Under the pieces are notes generated by a model. That model searched no databases. It was not told the origin of the DNA and worked only from the letters and a program-made list of their open reading frames with translations. The position numbers and the translations under genes were made by a program. From Methylocapsa sp. S129 (GTDB lineage: Bacteria; Pseudomonadota; Alphaproteobacteria; Rhizobiales; Beijerinckiaceae): 64,000 nt of DNA. The stretch lies in the NCBI RefSeq assembly GCF_009765995.1, contig NZ_LMUI01000019.1:130982-194981 (forward strand), in the 5' to 3' direction. This document shows, in pieces, positions 29,349-39,511 of the stretch (position 1 is the stretch's first letter; every line of letters begins with the position of its first letter).

Positions 29349-29800
29349 CAGAAAGCTCCTGCGGCTGAATCGTCACGGGGACGGCGGGGACGATCCGGGC
29401 GGTCGCCGCGATCGGGCCGATCGCCGCGATCGAAGCGGGCGCCGCGGCGCTCGCCGCGATCGTCGCGGTCGGCGTCGTCGCGCTTGCGCAACATCGCCGA
29501 CTGACCTTCTTCGTGTTCATCGACGCGCAACGTCAGATGCCGGATCACATCTTCGTTCAGGCCAAGCTGACGCTCCATTTCGACGACAGCCGCCGAGGGC
29601 GCGTCAATGTTGAGCAGGGAGAAATGGGCCTTGCGGTTTTTCTTGACGCGGAAGGCGAGAGATTTCACGCCCCAATATTCGACCTTGGTCACCGAACCGC
29701 CGTGGGCGGCCAGAATGCCCTTGAGCTGTTCGGTCAAAGCTTCGACTTGCTGGGTGGTCACGTCCTGACGCGCCATATAGACATGCTCGTATAGAGCCAT
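29348..29800 (-). CDS. rpsF: 30S ribosomal protein S6
   Basis: This 150-residue S6 begins [15 protein letters not shown] and keeps [21 protein letters not shown]. The last 45 residues are an Asp/Arg-rich tail with repeated GDRPDR units, a low-complexity extension common in this group. A strong AAGGAAAGAAAGG leader precedes the ATG. It is the first gene of the rpsF-rpsR-DUF2232-rplI operon; the 248 bp upstream (to 30048) should hold the promoter. Confidence 0.96.
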   Translation of the reverse strand: MALYEHVYMARQDVTTQQVEALTEQLKGILAAHGGSVTKVEYWGVKSLAFRVKKNRKAHFSLLNIDAPSAAVVEMERQLGLNEDVIRHLTLRVDEHEEGQSAMLRKRDDADRDDRGERRGARFDRGDRPDRGDRPDRPRRPRDDSAAGAF

Positions 29801-30048
29801 GATGAGCCTTTCTTTCCTTTTGCGTTATGCGACCCACGCTGAGCCCTTCGAGCCCCGTGGAAAGGCTCGACCGGATCTGATCGAAGGCGGGAACACGGGA
29901 AGTCGGGCTCTCAAGCCCCCATGAATTGGCGAAAAACGCCAGCGCATGTCTTCCGTTCAGCCCCCAGCGGGACGCATCGACTGGCGCGCTTATAGGGCAG
30001 GCTGGCGTCAGCGCAAGCAAAATCGACGAGAAATTCGATATAATCGTC

Positions 30049-30804
30049 CTATTCCGGTCCCCGAAACGACAGGACCTTGTCCTGGGGGAAGTCATAGAGC
30101 GTGCCGGTCTCCTGCCATTCAGGCGAACACATTTCGACTATTTTCGGCGCGAGCTCTTCCGGCGCGCGCAGGCTCAGCGGATCCTCGCCCGGCATGGCGG
30201 CAGCGCGCATCCTGGTGCGGAGCGGGCCTGGATTGACCAGCATGACGCGAATCCGCGACGTATTGACGGTTTCGGCCGCATAGGTGCGGGCCAGGGCGTC
30301 GAGGGCGGCTTTCGAAATGGCATAGGGTCCCCAATAGGCGCGCAATTGGCTGCGATGAGCGGTGCCGGAGGAAATGAAAACGACGCGACCGGCGCTCGAA
30401 GCTCGCAGCAAAGGATCGAGCGCGCGGATGAGCCGCCAATTCGCGGTCACATTGACAGCCAGAACATCATCCCATGGCTTGGGGTCGACGTGATGAAGAG
30501 GCGAAAGGGGGCCGAGCAGGCCGGCATTGCCAACGAACGCGTCAAGACGACCCCAGCGTTTGAAAATCGCCTCGCCGAGCCGGTCGATGGCGGCATGATC
30601 GCGCAAATCGCAAGGAACAAGCGTCGCAGGACTTTGTTCGGCCGGGCGCAGCGCGCGAATTTCGTCGTCGAGCTCCTCGAGCGCGCCCTGCGTGCGCGCC
30701 AAAGCGATGATATGCGCGCCTGATCGGGCGAGGGCGATGGCGACCGCGCGGCCAATGCCGCGCGAAGCGCCGGTGACGAGGGCGACCCGACTTTCATCAT
30801 TCAT
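30049..30804 (-). CDS. Short-chain dehydrogenase/reductase
   Basis: This 251-residue classical SDR has the cofactor loop TGASRGIGRA at residues 11-20, NAGLLG, the active-site Ser in FISSGTAHRS, and Tyr-x-x-x-Lys in YAISKAALDA. The segment after the glycine motif (LARTQ) suggests NADP(H). The substrate is unknown. It is divergent from ihfA across 242 bp that contain an inverted repeat. Confidence 0.88.
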   Translation of the reverse strand: MNDESRVALVTGASRGIGRAVAIALARSGAHIIALARTQGALEELDDEIRALRPAEQSPATLVPCDLRDHAAIDRLGEAIFKRWGRLDAFVGNAGLLGPLSPLHHVDPKPWDDVLAVNVTANWRLIRALDPLLRASSAGRVVFISSGTAHRSQLRAYWGPYAISKAALDALARTYAAETVNTSRIRVMLVNPGPLRTRMRAAAMPGEDPLSLRAPEELAPKIVEMCSPEWQETGTLYDFPQDKVLSFRGPE

Positions 30805-30854
30805 GTCTTAGATGCCTGTCCAGTTTTTCCAGGGAGCCAATTGACCTTAACGGC

Positions 30855-30879
30855 AACGTCGTTTCATCGAAACGGCGTT
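30855..30879. repeat. 11-bp inverted repeat between the SDR gene and ihfA
   Basis: AACGTCGTTTC (30855-30865) and GAAACGGCGTT (30869-30879) match inversely at 10 of 11 positions around an ATC spacer. It lies 51 bp upstream of the SDR start and 168 bp upstream of ihfA. The compact dyad looks like a dimer operator. The binding protein is unknown. Confidence 0.5.
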
Positions 30880-31046
30880 CGCTTTATAGAAATTTTGGTT
30901 GCAAGCCTATCGAGCCGGTTTCAATTCCGTCTCGTTATGCTCTAAGGTATTGCCCACACATCGTTTGCCGTCGCCAAATTGATGGGCGAAACGGCAAGAT
31001 GGCGCAAGGCTAGGCTCTTCGGGCTGAAATTGAGTTGGGGATTAGC

Positions 31047-31388
31047 ATGTCCGAGCAGAAGATTGGCCGCCATTCCGCGCGCACCATAACGCGCGCGGAT
31101 TTGTCGGAAGCGGTTTATCAGCGCGTAGGGCTTTCGCGCACCGAGTCTTCCGATCTGGTGCAGACGGTCCTCGACGAAATATGCGATGCGGCGGCGCGCG
31201 GAGAAACGGTGAAGTTGTCTTCATTCGGTTCCTTTGTGGTGCGCTCGAAGGGTCAGCGCATCGGTCGCAATCCCAAGACGGGGGTTGAAGTGCCGATTCT
31301 TCCGCGGCGGGTGATGGTCTTCAAGCCGTCGAACGTTCTGAAATCACGGATCAATGGCGGCGCCGCCAATGGTTCCGACAAGGATTGA
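31047..31388 (+). CDS. ihfA: Integration host factor subunit alpha
   Basis: This 113-residue HU/IHF-family protein bends DNA as a heterodimer with IhfB. The alpha subunit is recognised by [17 protein letters not shown], the beta-arm region with [17 protein letters not shown], and [13 protein letters not shown]. The ATG at 31047 has GGGGA seven bp upstream; an in-frame start at 31035 is less likely. IHF assists sigma-54 promoters, which fits a genome with the ntr genes. A MerR gene follows 41 bp later. Confidence 0.95.
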   Translation: MSEQKIGRHSARTITRADLSEAVYQRVGLSRTESSDLVQTVLDEICDAAARGETVKLSSFGSFVVRSKGQRIGRNPKTGVEVPILPRRVMVFKPSNVLKSRINGGAANGSDKD

Positions 31389-31429
31389 TCCGCCGTGCGG
31401 TTCTGACGTCCGCGTCAATGTGAGGAGCC

Positions 31430-31912
31430 ATGGACAAGAGTCCTGACGCATTCCGCACCATCAGCGAAGCGGCCGACGATCTGGATTTGCCGCAACACGT
31501 GCTGCGCTTCTGGGAAACGCGATTCCCGCAAATCAAGCCGCTCAAACGTGGAGGCGGGCGCCGATATTATCGCCCCGACGATGTCGAGCTTTTGCGCGCG
31601 ATCAAGCAGCTCCTCTATGGACAGGGATATACGATCAAAGGCGTCCAAAAGCTGTTCAAAGAGCAGGGCGCGCGCGCTGTCGCCTCAGCGAGACTGCCCC
31701 AGGCTTCGGACGACGCCGCCTTCGGGGCCGCCGCTGAGCGCTCGCATCCCGAACAGCACGATCCCGTTGTCCGATCGCCAGAGACTGAAGCGCCGACGGC
31801 GGTCGACGGGAAGGCGGCGTCGATGAGATTCTCCCTGGATGATTTACAGGCGCTGCGGGCCGCACTTGCCGATATCAGCGAGGGTGAGCGCATTCTCGCG
31901 CTCGCGCGCTAG
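31430..31912 (+). CDS. MerR-family transcriptional regulator
   Basis: This 160-residue protein has an N-terminal MerR winged HTH ([25 protein letters not shown], then [23 protein letters not shown]). The C-terminal half is short and lacks a cysteine metal site or a recognisable drug-binding domain. The ihfA-merR order is standard in alphaproteobacteria. The target genes are unknown. Confidence 0.9.
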   Translation: MDKSPDAFRTISEAADDLDLPQHVLRFWETRFPQIKPLKRGGGRRYYRPDDVELLRAIKQLLYGQGYTIKGVQKLFKEQGARAVASARLPQASDDAAFGAAAERSHPEQHDPVVRSPETEAPTAVDGKAASMRFSLDDLQALRAALADISEGERILALAR

Positions 31913-31940
31913 CAAGAGGGTCGGCCAAGCCGCAGAAAAA

Positions 31941-32018
31941 TGGTCGGAGTGGCGGGATTCGAACCCACGACCCCTTGTCCCCCAGACAAGTGCGCTAACC
32001 GGGCTGCGCTACACTCCG
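31941..32018 (-). tRNA. tRNA-Pro (anticodon GGG)
   Basis: The minus strand folds as a cloverleaf. The acceptor CGGAGTG (5' end at 32018) pairs with CACTCCG (31951-31945), then discriminator A and encoded CCA (31943-31941). The anticodon stem CTTGT/ACAAG encloses CTGGGGG, giving GGG. The T-arm has GGTTCGAAT. It sits between the MerR gene and the GGDEF gene. Confidence 0.97.
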
Positions 32019-32147
32019 ACGGCCGCCCTTATAGGGGAGCCAATCAGCACATGCAATCCGCATGACGGGCGCGCGATGTAGGTTAGGAAAATACGATTGT
32101 CGTTAAGTCGGCCTTACGATGTTTAAGCCCATAAACGCCATTGGATC

Positions 32148-33000
32148 GTGGAAACCTTCGGGCGGCACGTTATGGCTTTGCGGCCGAATTTCATCATGCG
32201 CATATTTCGCGCTTCGATTACGAACAAGCGCGAACTCTTCAATTATGTCGGTTGCATCACCGGCGTCTGCGTCGCGGTCGCTCTGGCGGTCGACGTCACC
32301 AACCAGTTGGCTTTCTTTGTCGACTGGGCGACGTGCCTGCGCTCCTGGGCGATCACGGTCATATTGGTTTTGGCCCTCGCGATTCCGATCTCCCGCACGA
32401 TCGGCAACGCTCATCTCGAACTCTATCGGGCCCAAATTATTGGCCGAAAAGCTTAGTCGCACGGACCAACTCACCGGGCTTCCCAATCGCCGCGCGCTGA
32501 TGGAGGTCGTCTATACCGCAAAGTTGAAAACGCTGGCCCTGGTGATTATCGATATCGATCGGTTCAAGCGCGTCAACGATACGCACGGCCATCTTGCTGG
32601 CGATGCCGTCATACGATCGGTAGGCCAAATGATGGCGGCGGACTTTAGCGAAATCGGCCATGTCGCGCGGGTCGGCGGCGAAGAATTCGCGCTGCTATCA
32701 TCGGGCGTCTCGGCTGAATCTCTGACCGCCAAGCTGATGGCGTTTTGCGAAAGGGTGGGCTCGACGCCGGTCCTTATTAATGGCCTGGCGGTCCGTGTGA
32801 CGATTTCAGCCGGGATCGCGCTGCGCCGGAAGAGTGAGACATTCGATCAGCTCTACTCGGCAGCCGACCGCGCCCTTTACGCGGCAAAGGCCTCCGGTCG
32901 AAATCGCGTCCGATTGTCTGACGGGGTTGATGCGCTTCGCGACGGGGACGACGTTGAACGGTTTGAATCGAGCCCGGATCAGTTTTCACTGAGCGCTTGA
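32148..33000 (+). pseudogene. Membrane-anchored diguanylate cyclase, frameshifted
   Basis: The N-terminal part (ATG 32148, or 32172) encodes two membrane helices (YVGCITGVCVAVALAV and ITVILVLALAIPIS) and reaches HLELYRA. From there the continuation KLLAEKLSRTDQLTGLPNRR lies one frame over. Removing one C from CCC at 32431-32433 joins them. The GGDEF domain is complete, with IDIDRFKRVNDTHGH and the active-site RVGGEEF; the upstream RxxD inhibitory site is absent. The product of an intact gene would make cyclic di-GMP. It may be real decay or a sequencing error. Confidence 0.8.
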
Positions 33001-33190
33001 ATCCAACCGGCGGCCAGGGCGATAAGAAACCATCCGCGATTCGCATAATGTATATTATGGAACCTGATGGCACATCAGAACGAGCTGGGCGCAGCATCTG
33101 ACAAACGATCATAGATATTCATGTTCAGTCGCTTGTCGACTTATTCTCACACGTCCTATCAGCCAAGCTGCGAATGCGGGCCCCGCGATT

Positions 33191-34426
33191 TCAGTCAGCG
33201 CCAAGCATCTCGGCCAACGTCAAAGCGACGATTTCGGTCGCCTTGTAGAGATCGGCCAACGGCAGACGCTCGTCGGCGCGATGTGCGTTGGCTTCTTCGA
33301 TCGTGCGCGGCCCAGCGCCATAAAGGACGATGGGCACGCCGGCCTTGGCGTAGTGACGCGCGTCCGTGTAGAGCGGCACGCCGCCGGCCTTGATTTCTTC
33401 GCCTATGATTTCGCTGGCGAAGACGCATAGAGTCCGGGTCAGTTTTTCGCCGGCTGGCGTCGGCATCAGCGGCTCGGCAAGCAGAATGCGCCGCACGTCG
33501 ACTTTCGCTTCAGGATAGGCTTTGGCGGCATGAGCAATGACTTCGCGCAGTTCCGCCTCAACCTCGACGGGATTTTCTTCAGGGATCATGCGACGGTCGA
33601 GGCGAAAGACCACGCGATCGGGCACGACATTGGTGTTGATGCCGCCCGAAATCAGCCCGACGGTCATTTGCGGAGAGCCGATGCCGGGAACGGCTGAGAC
33701 TTTGGCCGCGAGGCCGCGGCGCCAAAGATAGAGCGCGCTCAGAACAGCGTTCGCCGCCTCCAGCGCATCGACCCCGGTGAAAGGCTTGGCCGCATGGGCC
33801 GAGCGACCGAGTACCTCCACCTCAAGGTGGAGCGCGCCATTGTGGGCTGTCACTACGCCATAGGAAAAGCCGGCGCCCAGTGCGAGATCGGGGTGCGAAA
33901 GGCCGCTCTCCAGCAGCAGGCGCGGCCCGATTTCGCCGCCCGCCTCCTCGTCATAGGTGATGTGCAGTTCGATCGCGCCGCTGAGCTTGGCGCCGCTCTT
34001 TTCAAGCGCCAGCAAGGCGAACGCATAAGTCGCGATATCGGATTTCGACACCGCGACGCCGCGTCCATACATCCACCCGTCGACGATCTCAGCGCCATAT
34101 GGATCCTTCGTCCAGCCTGCGCCTGGCGGCACGACATCGCCATGTGCGTTCAGCGCGATCGTCGGCCCCGCGCCGAACCGCCGGCGCACGATCAGGTTGG
34201 AAGCCGAGATCATGCCGTTGGCGCGCACGAGATCGGTGGAAACCTTATGGCTCTCGACGGTGAAGCCGAGGCCTTCGAGAAGCTTGGCGGTCAGCGCCGC
34301 CGCCGGATCGCAATCGCCGGGCGGATTATCGGAGGGAACTTTGACGATTTGCGCGAGAAAACGTGTCTCGGCGTCGCGGTTCGCCTCGATGAAGGCGTGA
34401 ATAGCGTTGCGAATGGCGGGTTTCAT
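33191..34426 (-). CDS. M20-family peptidase/deacylase (ArgE/DapE type)
   Basis: This 411-residue co-catalytic metallohydrolase has the metal-binding ALNAHGDVVPPG (His-x-Asp) and the catalytic YDEEAGGEIG Glu pair. A lid/dimerisation domain contains HLEVEVLGRSAHAAKP, and the C-terminus has ARHYAKAGVPIVLYG. It would remove an acyl or peptide group from an amino acid derivative. The ArgE, DapE and carboxypeptidase members cannot be told apart here. Confidence 0.85.
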   Translation of the reverse strand: MKPAIRNAIHAFIEANRDAETRFLAQIVKVPSDNPPGDCDPAAALTAKLLEGLGFTVESHKVSTDLVRANGMISASNLIVRRRFGAGPTIALNAHGDVVPPGAGWTKDPYGAEIVDGWMYGRGVAVSKSDIATYAFALLALEKSGAKLSGAIELHITYDEEAGGEIGPRLLLESGLSHPDLALGAGFSYGVVTAHNGALHLEVEVLGRSAHAAKPFTGVDALEAANAVLSALYLWRRGLAAKVSAVPGIGSPQMTVGLISGGINTNVVPDRVVFRLDRRMIPEENPVEVEAELREVIAHAAKAYPEAKVDVRRILLAEPLMPTPAGEKLTRTLCVFASEIIGEEIKAGGVPLYTDARHYAKAGVPIVLYGAGPRTIEEANAHRADERLPLADLYKATEIVALTLAEMLGAD

Positions 34427-34525
34427 GAGCGATATCTCGTTTCAGACGCATTCTTGTCGAGCTTGACCCATAGCCGCGTCAAGCCCGAACGAAACGCAAA
34501 GACTTTCGCAAATTTCAAGCGTCGC

Positions 34526-35338
34526 TCAGATATCCGGCACGTCGATCCGCATGCCGTCATAGGCCGGCGTGACTTTCTCCGGCAAGCGCCGCTTGAGTTC
34601 TTCATAGTCGAGGTCGGTGTGAAGATTGGTGATGATGGCGCGGCGCGGCTGCATTTTTTCGATCCAGGCGAGCGCTTCGTCGACCGACAGATGGGTTGGA
34701 TGCGGCTTATAGCGCAAGCCGTCGATGATCCACGTATCGAGCCCTTCGAGGAAGGGTAGACTTGCCGCGGGAATGCCGTTGAGGTCCGGCGTATAGGCGA
34801 GGGCGCCAAATCGGAGGCCTAGGGCGGGGATTTCCCCATGTTCGAGCAGGAAGGGCAGCGCTTCGATCGGGCCGCCCTGCCCCTCGATCCGAACCGCCTG
34901 CCCGTTTACGAGGCGCTTTTCATTGGCGAGCGGGGGATAAAGGCTCCCCGCCGGCGATTCGAAGAGATAGTCGAAGGCCTGCAGGACCGCGCGCGACGTC
35001 GCCTCGTCCATATGGATGTCGATCCGCTTGCGCATCGCGATCACGAGCGGGCGCAGGTCATCCATGCCATGCGTATGATCGGCGTGCGAATGGGTCATGA
35101 GCACGCCGTCGAGACGCTCTACCGCGGCGCTCAGCAATTGCTCGCGCAGATCGGGCGATGTATCGACAAGCACGCTCGTCTTACCGCTGCTTCCGGCGCC
35201 CCCGCTGCGTTCCAGCAGGACCGAACAGCGCCGTCGTCGATTGCGCGGATTGTTGGGATCGCAATCGCCCCAGCCTTGCGCGACGCGCGGCACGCCTCCG
35301 GACGAGCCGCATCCCAAAATGGTCAGCGCGACGCTCAA
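34526..35338 (-). CDS. MBL-fold metal-dependent hydrolase (PhnP-like)
   Basis: This 270-residue metallo-beta-lactamase-fold protein has the THSHADHTHGMDD metal motif (HxHxDH), GCGSSGGVPRV near the N-terminus, and a conserved C-terminal NLHTDLDYEEL. PhnP-like members are phosphodiesterases acting on cyclic phosphates or nucleotides. The start overlaps the tatD stop by 4 bp. It is the last gene of the operon that begins with rlpA or dacA. Confidence 0.87.
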   Translation of the reverse strand: MSVALTILGCGSSGGVPRVAQGWGDCDPNNPRNRRRRCSVLLERSGGAGSSGKTSVLVDTSPDLREQLLSAAVERLDGVLMTHSHADHTHGMDDLRPLVIAMRKRIDIHMDEATSRAVLQAFDYLFESPAGSLYPPLANEKRLVNGQAVRIEGQGGPIEALPFLLEHGEIPALGLRFGALAYTPDLNGIPAASLPFLEGLDTWIIDGLRYKPHPTHLSVDEALAWIEKMQPRRAIITNLHTDLDYEELKRRLPEKVTPAYDGMRIDVPDI

Positions 35339-36129
35339 GCGGCTTCATCCATCGGCGGCATTTTGGAAAACAGCCGCAGCGTATTGGCGCGCGTTGCAGC
35401 GGCGATCGCCTCCTCGTCAACGCCTTTGACCTGCGCCAGCATACGCGCGGTTTCGGTCACAAAAGACGGTTCGTTGCGTTTGCCCCGATAGGGAGCGGGC
35501 GCCAGAAATGGCGCGTCGGTTTCGACTAGTACTCGATCGATGGGCACATCGCGCGCGATGTCGCGCAGATCCTGCGAATTCTTGAAAGTCAGCACGCCCG
35601 AGAAGGACACGTAGAGGCCGAGCGCAAGCCCGGTTTGCGCCAGGGCGCGCGAGGACGTGAAGCAATGCAAAACCGCCTTGAAGGCGCCCTTCCCCATTTC
35701 CTCCGCAAGAATCGCGGCGACATCGTCGTCGGCGTCTCGCGCATGGATGACGAGCGGCAAATCAAGCGCGCGAGCAAGGCCGATTTGCGCGCGGAACACC
35801 TTGGCCGCGACATCGCGCGGCGCATAATCATAGTGATAATCGAGCCCCGCCTCCCCGATCCCCACGCATTTGGGATGAGCGGCGAACGCCCTTATCGCGG
35901 CGGCGTCGGTTTCCGCCTCCTCGCTCGCCTGATGCGGGTGGGTGCCGATAGTGAAATAGATCTGGGCGAACCGCTCGGCGAGCGCGACGAGCCGCGCGCC
36001 ATGCGCGACGCGCGTCGAGATCGTGACGAGCCTCTCGACGCCCGCCGCGCCGGCGCGCGCGACGACGGCCTCGATCTCCTCCGCGAAGTCGGGAAAATCG
36101 AGATGGCAATGGCTGTCGATGAGCCTCAT
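35335..36129 (-). CDS. TatD-family deoxyribonuclease
   Basis: This 264-residue metal-dependent hydrolase TIM barrel starts with the metal-binding [11 protein letters not shown] and has [19 protein letters not shown] and the C-terminal [20 protein letters not shown]. Family members have 3'-5' exonuclease activity and aid DNA repair or quality control. It is coupled to metG by an ATGA overlap at 36126-36129. Confidence 0.93.
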   Translation of the reverse strand: MRLIDSHCHLDFPDFAEEIEAVVARAGAAGVERLVTISTRVAHGARLVALAERFAQIYFTIGTHPHQASEEAETDAAAIRAFAAHPKCVGIGEAGLDYHYDYAPRDVAAKVFRAQIGLARALDLPLVIHARDADDDVAAILAEEMGKGAFKAVLHCFTSSRALAQTGLALGLYVSFSGVLTFKNSQDLRDIARDVPIDRVLVETDAPFLAPAPYRGKRNEPSFVTETARMLAQVKGVDEEAIAAATRANTLRLFSKMPPMDEAA

Positions 36130-37718
36130 GGCGCCTCGACCCCGGGTTCGACGTAGCGCGGAAAAATGGGGGCGGGCGCAGGCAGGGGCGCCCCCGATTT
36201 GAGCCGGTGGCTCGCCTCCAGGCGCCCAGCTCCGCGCTCGTCAACGAGCGCCGCAAAATCGCGCGCCTCCATTGGAACCGCCAGAAGATCGAGCAGCTTG
36301 CCCATCGCGCCCGGAAGCACCGGCTGCAGCAGAATTGCCGCGATGCGCAACGTCTCGATCGTCACGTAAAGCACCATCCGCATCCGGGCGGGATCGGTTT
36401 TGGCGAGCTTCCAGGGTTCGTTATTGGCGAAATAGCGGTTCGCCTTGGCGACGACATCGAATATCGCGCCGAGATATTGGTGGATCGCGTAACTCTTCAT
36501 ATGGTCGCGGGCGGTCGCCAGCAGGGCGTCGGCCTCGGCGAGTAATTCGAGGTCGTCGCTTGTTGGCGCGCTTTCGCGCCAATCGGGCGCGGCGCTCGCG
36601 CAATTCTTGGCGATCATCGACAGCGAGCGTTGCGCGAGATTGCCAAGATCATTGGCGAGATCGGCGTTGATGCGCTGAACGATCGCCTCATGCGAATAAT
36701 TGCCGTCCTGCCCAAACGGCACTTCGCGCAGGAAGAAATAGCGCAATTGGTCGAGGCCGTAGTCGGCGACAAGGGTCGCGGGGCTGATCACATTGCCCGT
36801 CGACTTCGACATTTTCTCGCCGCGGTTGAAGAGAAACCCATGCACCACGACCTGTCGGGGCAACGGCAATTTCGCCGACATCAGGAACGCCGGCCAGTAG
36901 ATCGCATGAAAGCGAGAAATGTCCTTGCCGATGACATGCGCGTCCGCCGGCCAGAATTTCGCGCGCGGGCCGTCGTCGGGAAAGCCGGTCGCGGTGATGT
37001 AGTTCGTCAGCGCGTCCACCCAAACATACATCACATGCTTGGGATCGCCGGGGACCGGCACGCCCCAATCGAAAGCAGTGCGGCTGATCGAAAGGTCTTT
37101 GAGGCCGCGCTTCACAAAAGCGACGATCTCGTTGCGGTATTTTTCCGGCGTGACGAAGTCCGGGTTCGCTTCGTAATGCGCAAGCAGTCTGTCGCGAAAG
37201 TCTGAGAGGCGGAAGAAATAATTCTCCTCCCCCTCCACCCATTGCGCCGGCGCCCCGCTCGGCGCGAGTTTGGCGCCGTTGGGTCCATCGATGAGTTCGC
37301 TTTCGTCGACATAGGCTTCGTCGCGCACCGAATACCAGCCTGCGTATTTCGACAGATAGACGTCGCCGTTGGCCTTCATCCGCTCCCAGATCGCCTGGCT
37401 CGCGCGCCTGTGACGATCCTGCGTCGTGCGCACGATGTCGTCGGCGCGCGCATTGAGCGCCTCGCCCATCGCCTCGAACTCAGCGGCGACGCTGTCGACG
37501 AATTCCTGCGGCGTCAGGCCTTCGCGGGCCGCCGTTTGCTGCACTTTGAGGCCATGTTCGTCCATGCCGGTGACGAACAGGACGTCGCGTCCATCCAACC
37601 GCATGAATCGGGCGATTGCGTCCGTCGCGATGCGCTCATAGGCATGGCCGATATGAGGCGCCCCGTTGGCGTAGGGAATCGCGGTGGTGATATAGAAACG
37701 TTGGCGCTGGGTCATCAA
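36126..37718 (-). CDS. metG: Methionyl-tRNA synthetase
   Basis: This 530-residue class I synthetase has the HIGH signature in [14 protein letters not shown] and KMSKS in [23 protein letters not shown]-type residues and a C-terminal anticodon-binding helical domain follow. The CXXC zinc knuckles of the E. coli type and the C-terminal EMAP-like dimerisation domain are absent, matching the shorter alphaproteobacterial form. holB lies upstream in the same operon, 52 bp away. Confidence 0.96.
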   Translation of the reverse strand: MMTQRQRFYITTAIPYANGAPHIGHAYERIATDAIARFMRLDGRDVLFVTGMDEHGLKVQQTAAREGLTPQEFVDSVAAEFEAMGEALNARADDIVRTTQDRHRRASQAIWERMKANGDVYLSKYAGWYSVRDEAYVDESELIDGPNGAKLAPSGAPAQWVEGEENYFFRLSDFRDRLLAHYEANPDFVTPEKYRNEIVAFVKRGLKDLSISRTAFDWGVPVPGDPKHVMYVWVDALTNYITATGFPDDGPRAKFWPADAHVIGKDISRFHAIYWPAFLMSAKLPLPRQVVVHGFLFNRGEKMSKSTGNVISPATLVADYGLDQLRYFFLREVPFGQDGNYSHEAIVQRINADLANDLGNLAQRSLSMIAKNCASAAPDWRESAPTSDDLELLAEADALLATARDHMKSYAIHQYLGAIFDVVAKANRYFANNEPWKLAKTDPARMRMVLYVTIETLRIAAILLQPVLPGAMGKLLDLLAVPMEARDFAALVDERGAGRLEASHRLKSGAPLPAPAPIFPRYVEPGVEAP

Positions 37719-37770
37719 TGATGGTCCTAGAGTTTCCCGTATCTCGAAAATGCTCTAGGAGCTTCGACTT

Positions 37771-38838
37771 TTACAGGCGGCGCGCGACGGCGGAAAGTTC
37801 GGCGAAAACCGACAGGACATGCAATTTCTTGTCGAGATTATAGCTCTCGGTCTCACGCGTCGCGGCGCGAATCTTGTCCCATACCTCGGCAATTGACGCA
37901 AGACGCGCTCCCTGTTCGCCGCTCTTTGCGCGCGCGGCGAGCCAATCATAGAGCGCGTTCATCAACCCGTCGAAGGCGTCGCCCGCGCCGCGCGCGCTGA
38001 CGGCGTCCGCGAGTTTATGGATTTCGCGAAAGTCAGCGTCCGGCAATCGCGCGATCGCCGCCTCGATCAGGGCGCCGACCTCGCCGGCGGCCGGATCGAG
38101 GCGCTTGAGAGCCTCGCGCACCGACCCGTTGGCGCGCGCCGCGGCGCGGTTTGCTTCCGCTTGCGGGATCGCCGCCCAGGGTTCGCCAAGTCCCCCGATT
38201 ATTTGCGTGATGTCGGAAGGCGCAAGGCCGTCCAGAGTGAGGCGCCGGCAGCGCGATCGGATCGTGGCGAGAACTTGGCCCGGCCTATGGGCGACAATCA
38301 GGAACAGGGAGCGCGGCGGCGGCTCCTCGATCATCTTGAGCAGCGCGTTGGCGCCGGCGCGATTGAGGTCCTCGGCGCTGTCGACGATGCAAATGCGCCA
38401 ACCGCCGGCGCCCGCCGACTTCTGAAACAATTGCAGGGCGTTGCGCACGTCCTCGACGCGAATTTCCGAATAGAAATTCTTCGATTGCGCATTCCAGTTT
38501 CGGCGCAATGCGGCGAGGTCGGGGTGGGCCAGCGCCAGGACTTGCCGCACGGCCGGCGCTTCCAAATCGACGCTCATGTCCTGGGCGGCGCGCACCTGCG
38601 CGCTGGTCGGATCGGGCTGGGCGAGAACGAAACGCGCAAAGCGCCAGGCGAGCGTCGCCTTGCCGACGCCCTCCGGGCCGCCGATCAGCCAGGCATGGGC
38701 GAGCTTCTCCGAACGATAGGCGTTGAGCAGCTCGCTCTCGCCGACAGCATGGCCGACCAATGTCTTCGTAAAGCGCGGATGCGGCGCGCCGGCGTAAAGG
38801 TCGCTTTCCTGCGTGGCGCTTTCGGGAGCTCGGCTCAT
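37771..38838 (-). CDS. holB: DNA polymerase III subunit delta'
   Basis: This 355-residue clamp-loader AAA+ subunit has a P-loop GGPEGVGKATLAWRFA, CIVDSAEDLNRAGANALLKMIEEPP around the Walker B region, and LFLIVAHRPGQVLATIRSRCRRL with the SRC motif. The C-terminal part is helical. Its start overlaps the tmk stop by 4 bp; tmk-holB is a widespread pair. Confidence 0.94.
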   Translation of the reverse strand: MSRAPESATQESDLYAGAPHPRFTKTLVGHAVGESELLNAYRSEKLAHAWLIGGPEGVGKATLAWRFARFVLAQPDPTSAQVRAAQDMSVDLEAPAVRQVLALAHPDLAALRRNWNAQSKNFYSEIRVEDVRNALQLFQKSAGAGGWRICIVDSAEDLNRAGANALLKMIEEPPPRSLFLIVAHRPGQVLATIRSRCRRLTLDGLAPSDITQIIGGLGEPWAAIPQAEANRAAARANGSVREALKRLDPAAGEVGALIEAAIARLPDADFREIHKLADAVSARGAGDAFDGLMNALYDWLAARAKSGEQGARLASIAEVWDKIRAATRETESYNLDKKLHVLSVFAELSAVARRL

Positions 38839-39509
38839 GGGGGGGCGCTTTCCGTCTGGAGGGCGCTCGCTAGCCGGTCGCGCACGCAGGCCCAGATCGC
38901 CTCTGCGACTTCTTGCGGCGACTTGTCGGCGTCGATGACGGCGCAGCGTTCCGGCTCGCTCCGCGCAATATCCAGAAACGCCTGGCGCAGGGTTTCATGG
39001 AAAGCGGCGTCCTCGCGCTCGAACCGGTCCGCCATTTCCTTTTTGCCGCGTCTGGCCGCCGCGCGTGCGAGCCCTGTTTCGGTCGGCAGATCGAGGATGA
39101 GCGTCAGGTCGGGTCTGACATCGCCGACGGCGACGCGTTCAAGGCTGGCGATCAAGGCCGGATCGAGTTTGCCGGCCGCGCCCTGATAGGCCCTGGTCGA
39201 ATCGGCGAAACGGTCTGAGATCACCCAGGCGCCGCGATGGAGGGCGGGCGCAATCGTGTGATCGATGTGATCGATGCGCGCGGCGCTGAACAGAATGGCC
39301 TCGCCGGCGGGGCCAAACGGCGCGGCCTTTCCCGACAGAATGACATCGCGCAACGCCTCGGCGCCCGGCGACCCGCCGGGCTCACGGGTGACGACGACGG
39401 AAATCCCCATGGGTTCGAGCCTTTGCGCCAATAATTGAGCCTGGGTCGACTTCCCCGCCCCCTCCCCGCCTTCCAGCGTGATAAACCGGCCTTTGGCTGG
39501 CGCGCTCAT
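38835..39509 (-). CDS. tmk: Thymidylate kinase
   Basis: This 224-residue kinase phosphorylates dTMP to dTDP. The P-loop is EGGEGAGKST, the DRF motif is SDRFADSTRAYQGA, and the lid region (ARRGKKEMADRFE) is Arg/Lys-rich. It begins two bp after the dacA-like gene ends and overlaps holB. Confidence 0.96.
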   Translation of the reverse strand: MSAPAKGRFITLEGGEGAGKSTQAQLLAQRLEPMGISVVVTREPGGSPGAEALRDVILSGKAAPFGPAGEAILFSAARIDHIDHTIAPALHRGAWVISDRFADSTRAYQGAAGKLDPALIASLERVAVGDVRPDLTLILDLPTETGLARAAARRGKKEMADRFEREDAAFHETLRQAFLDIARSEPERCAVIDADKSPQEVAEAIWACVRDRLASALQTESAPP

Positions 39510-39511
39510 CG

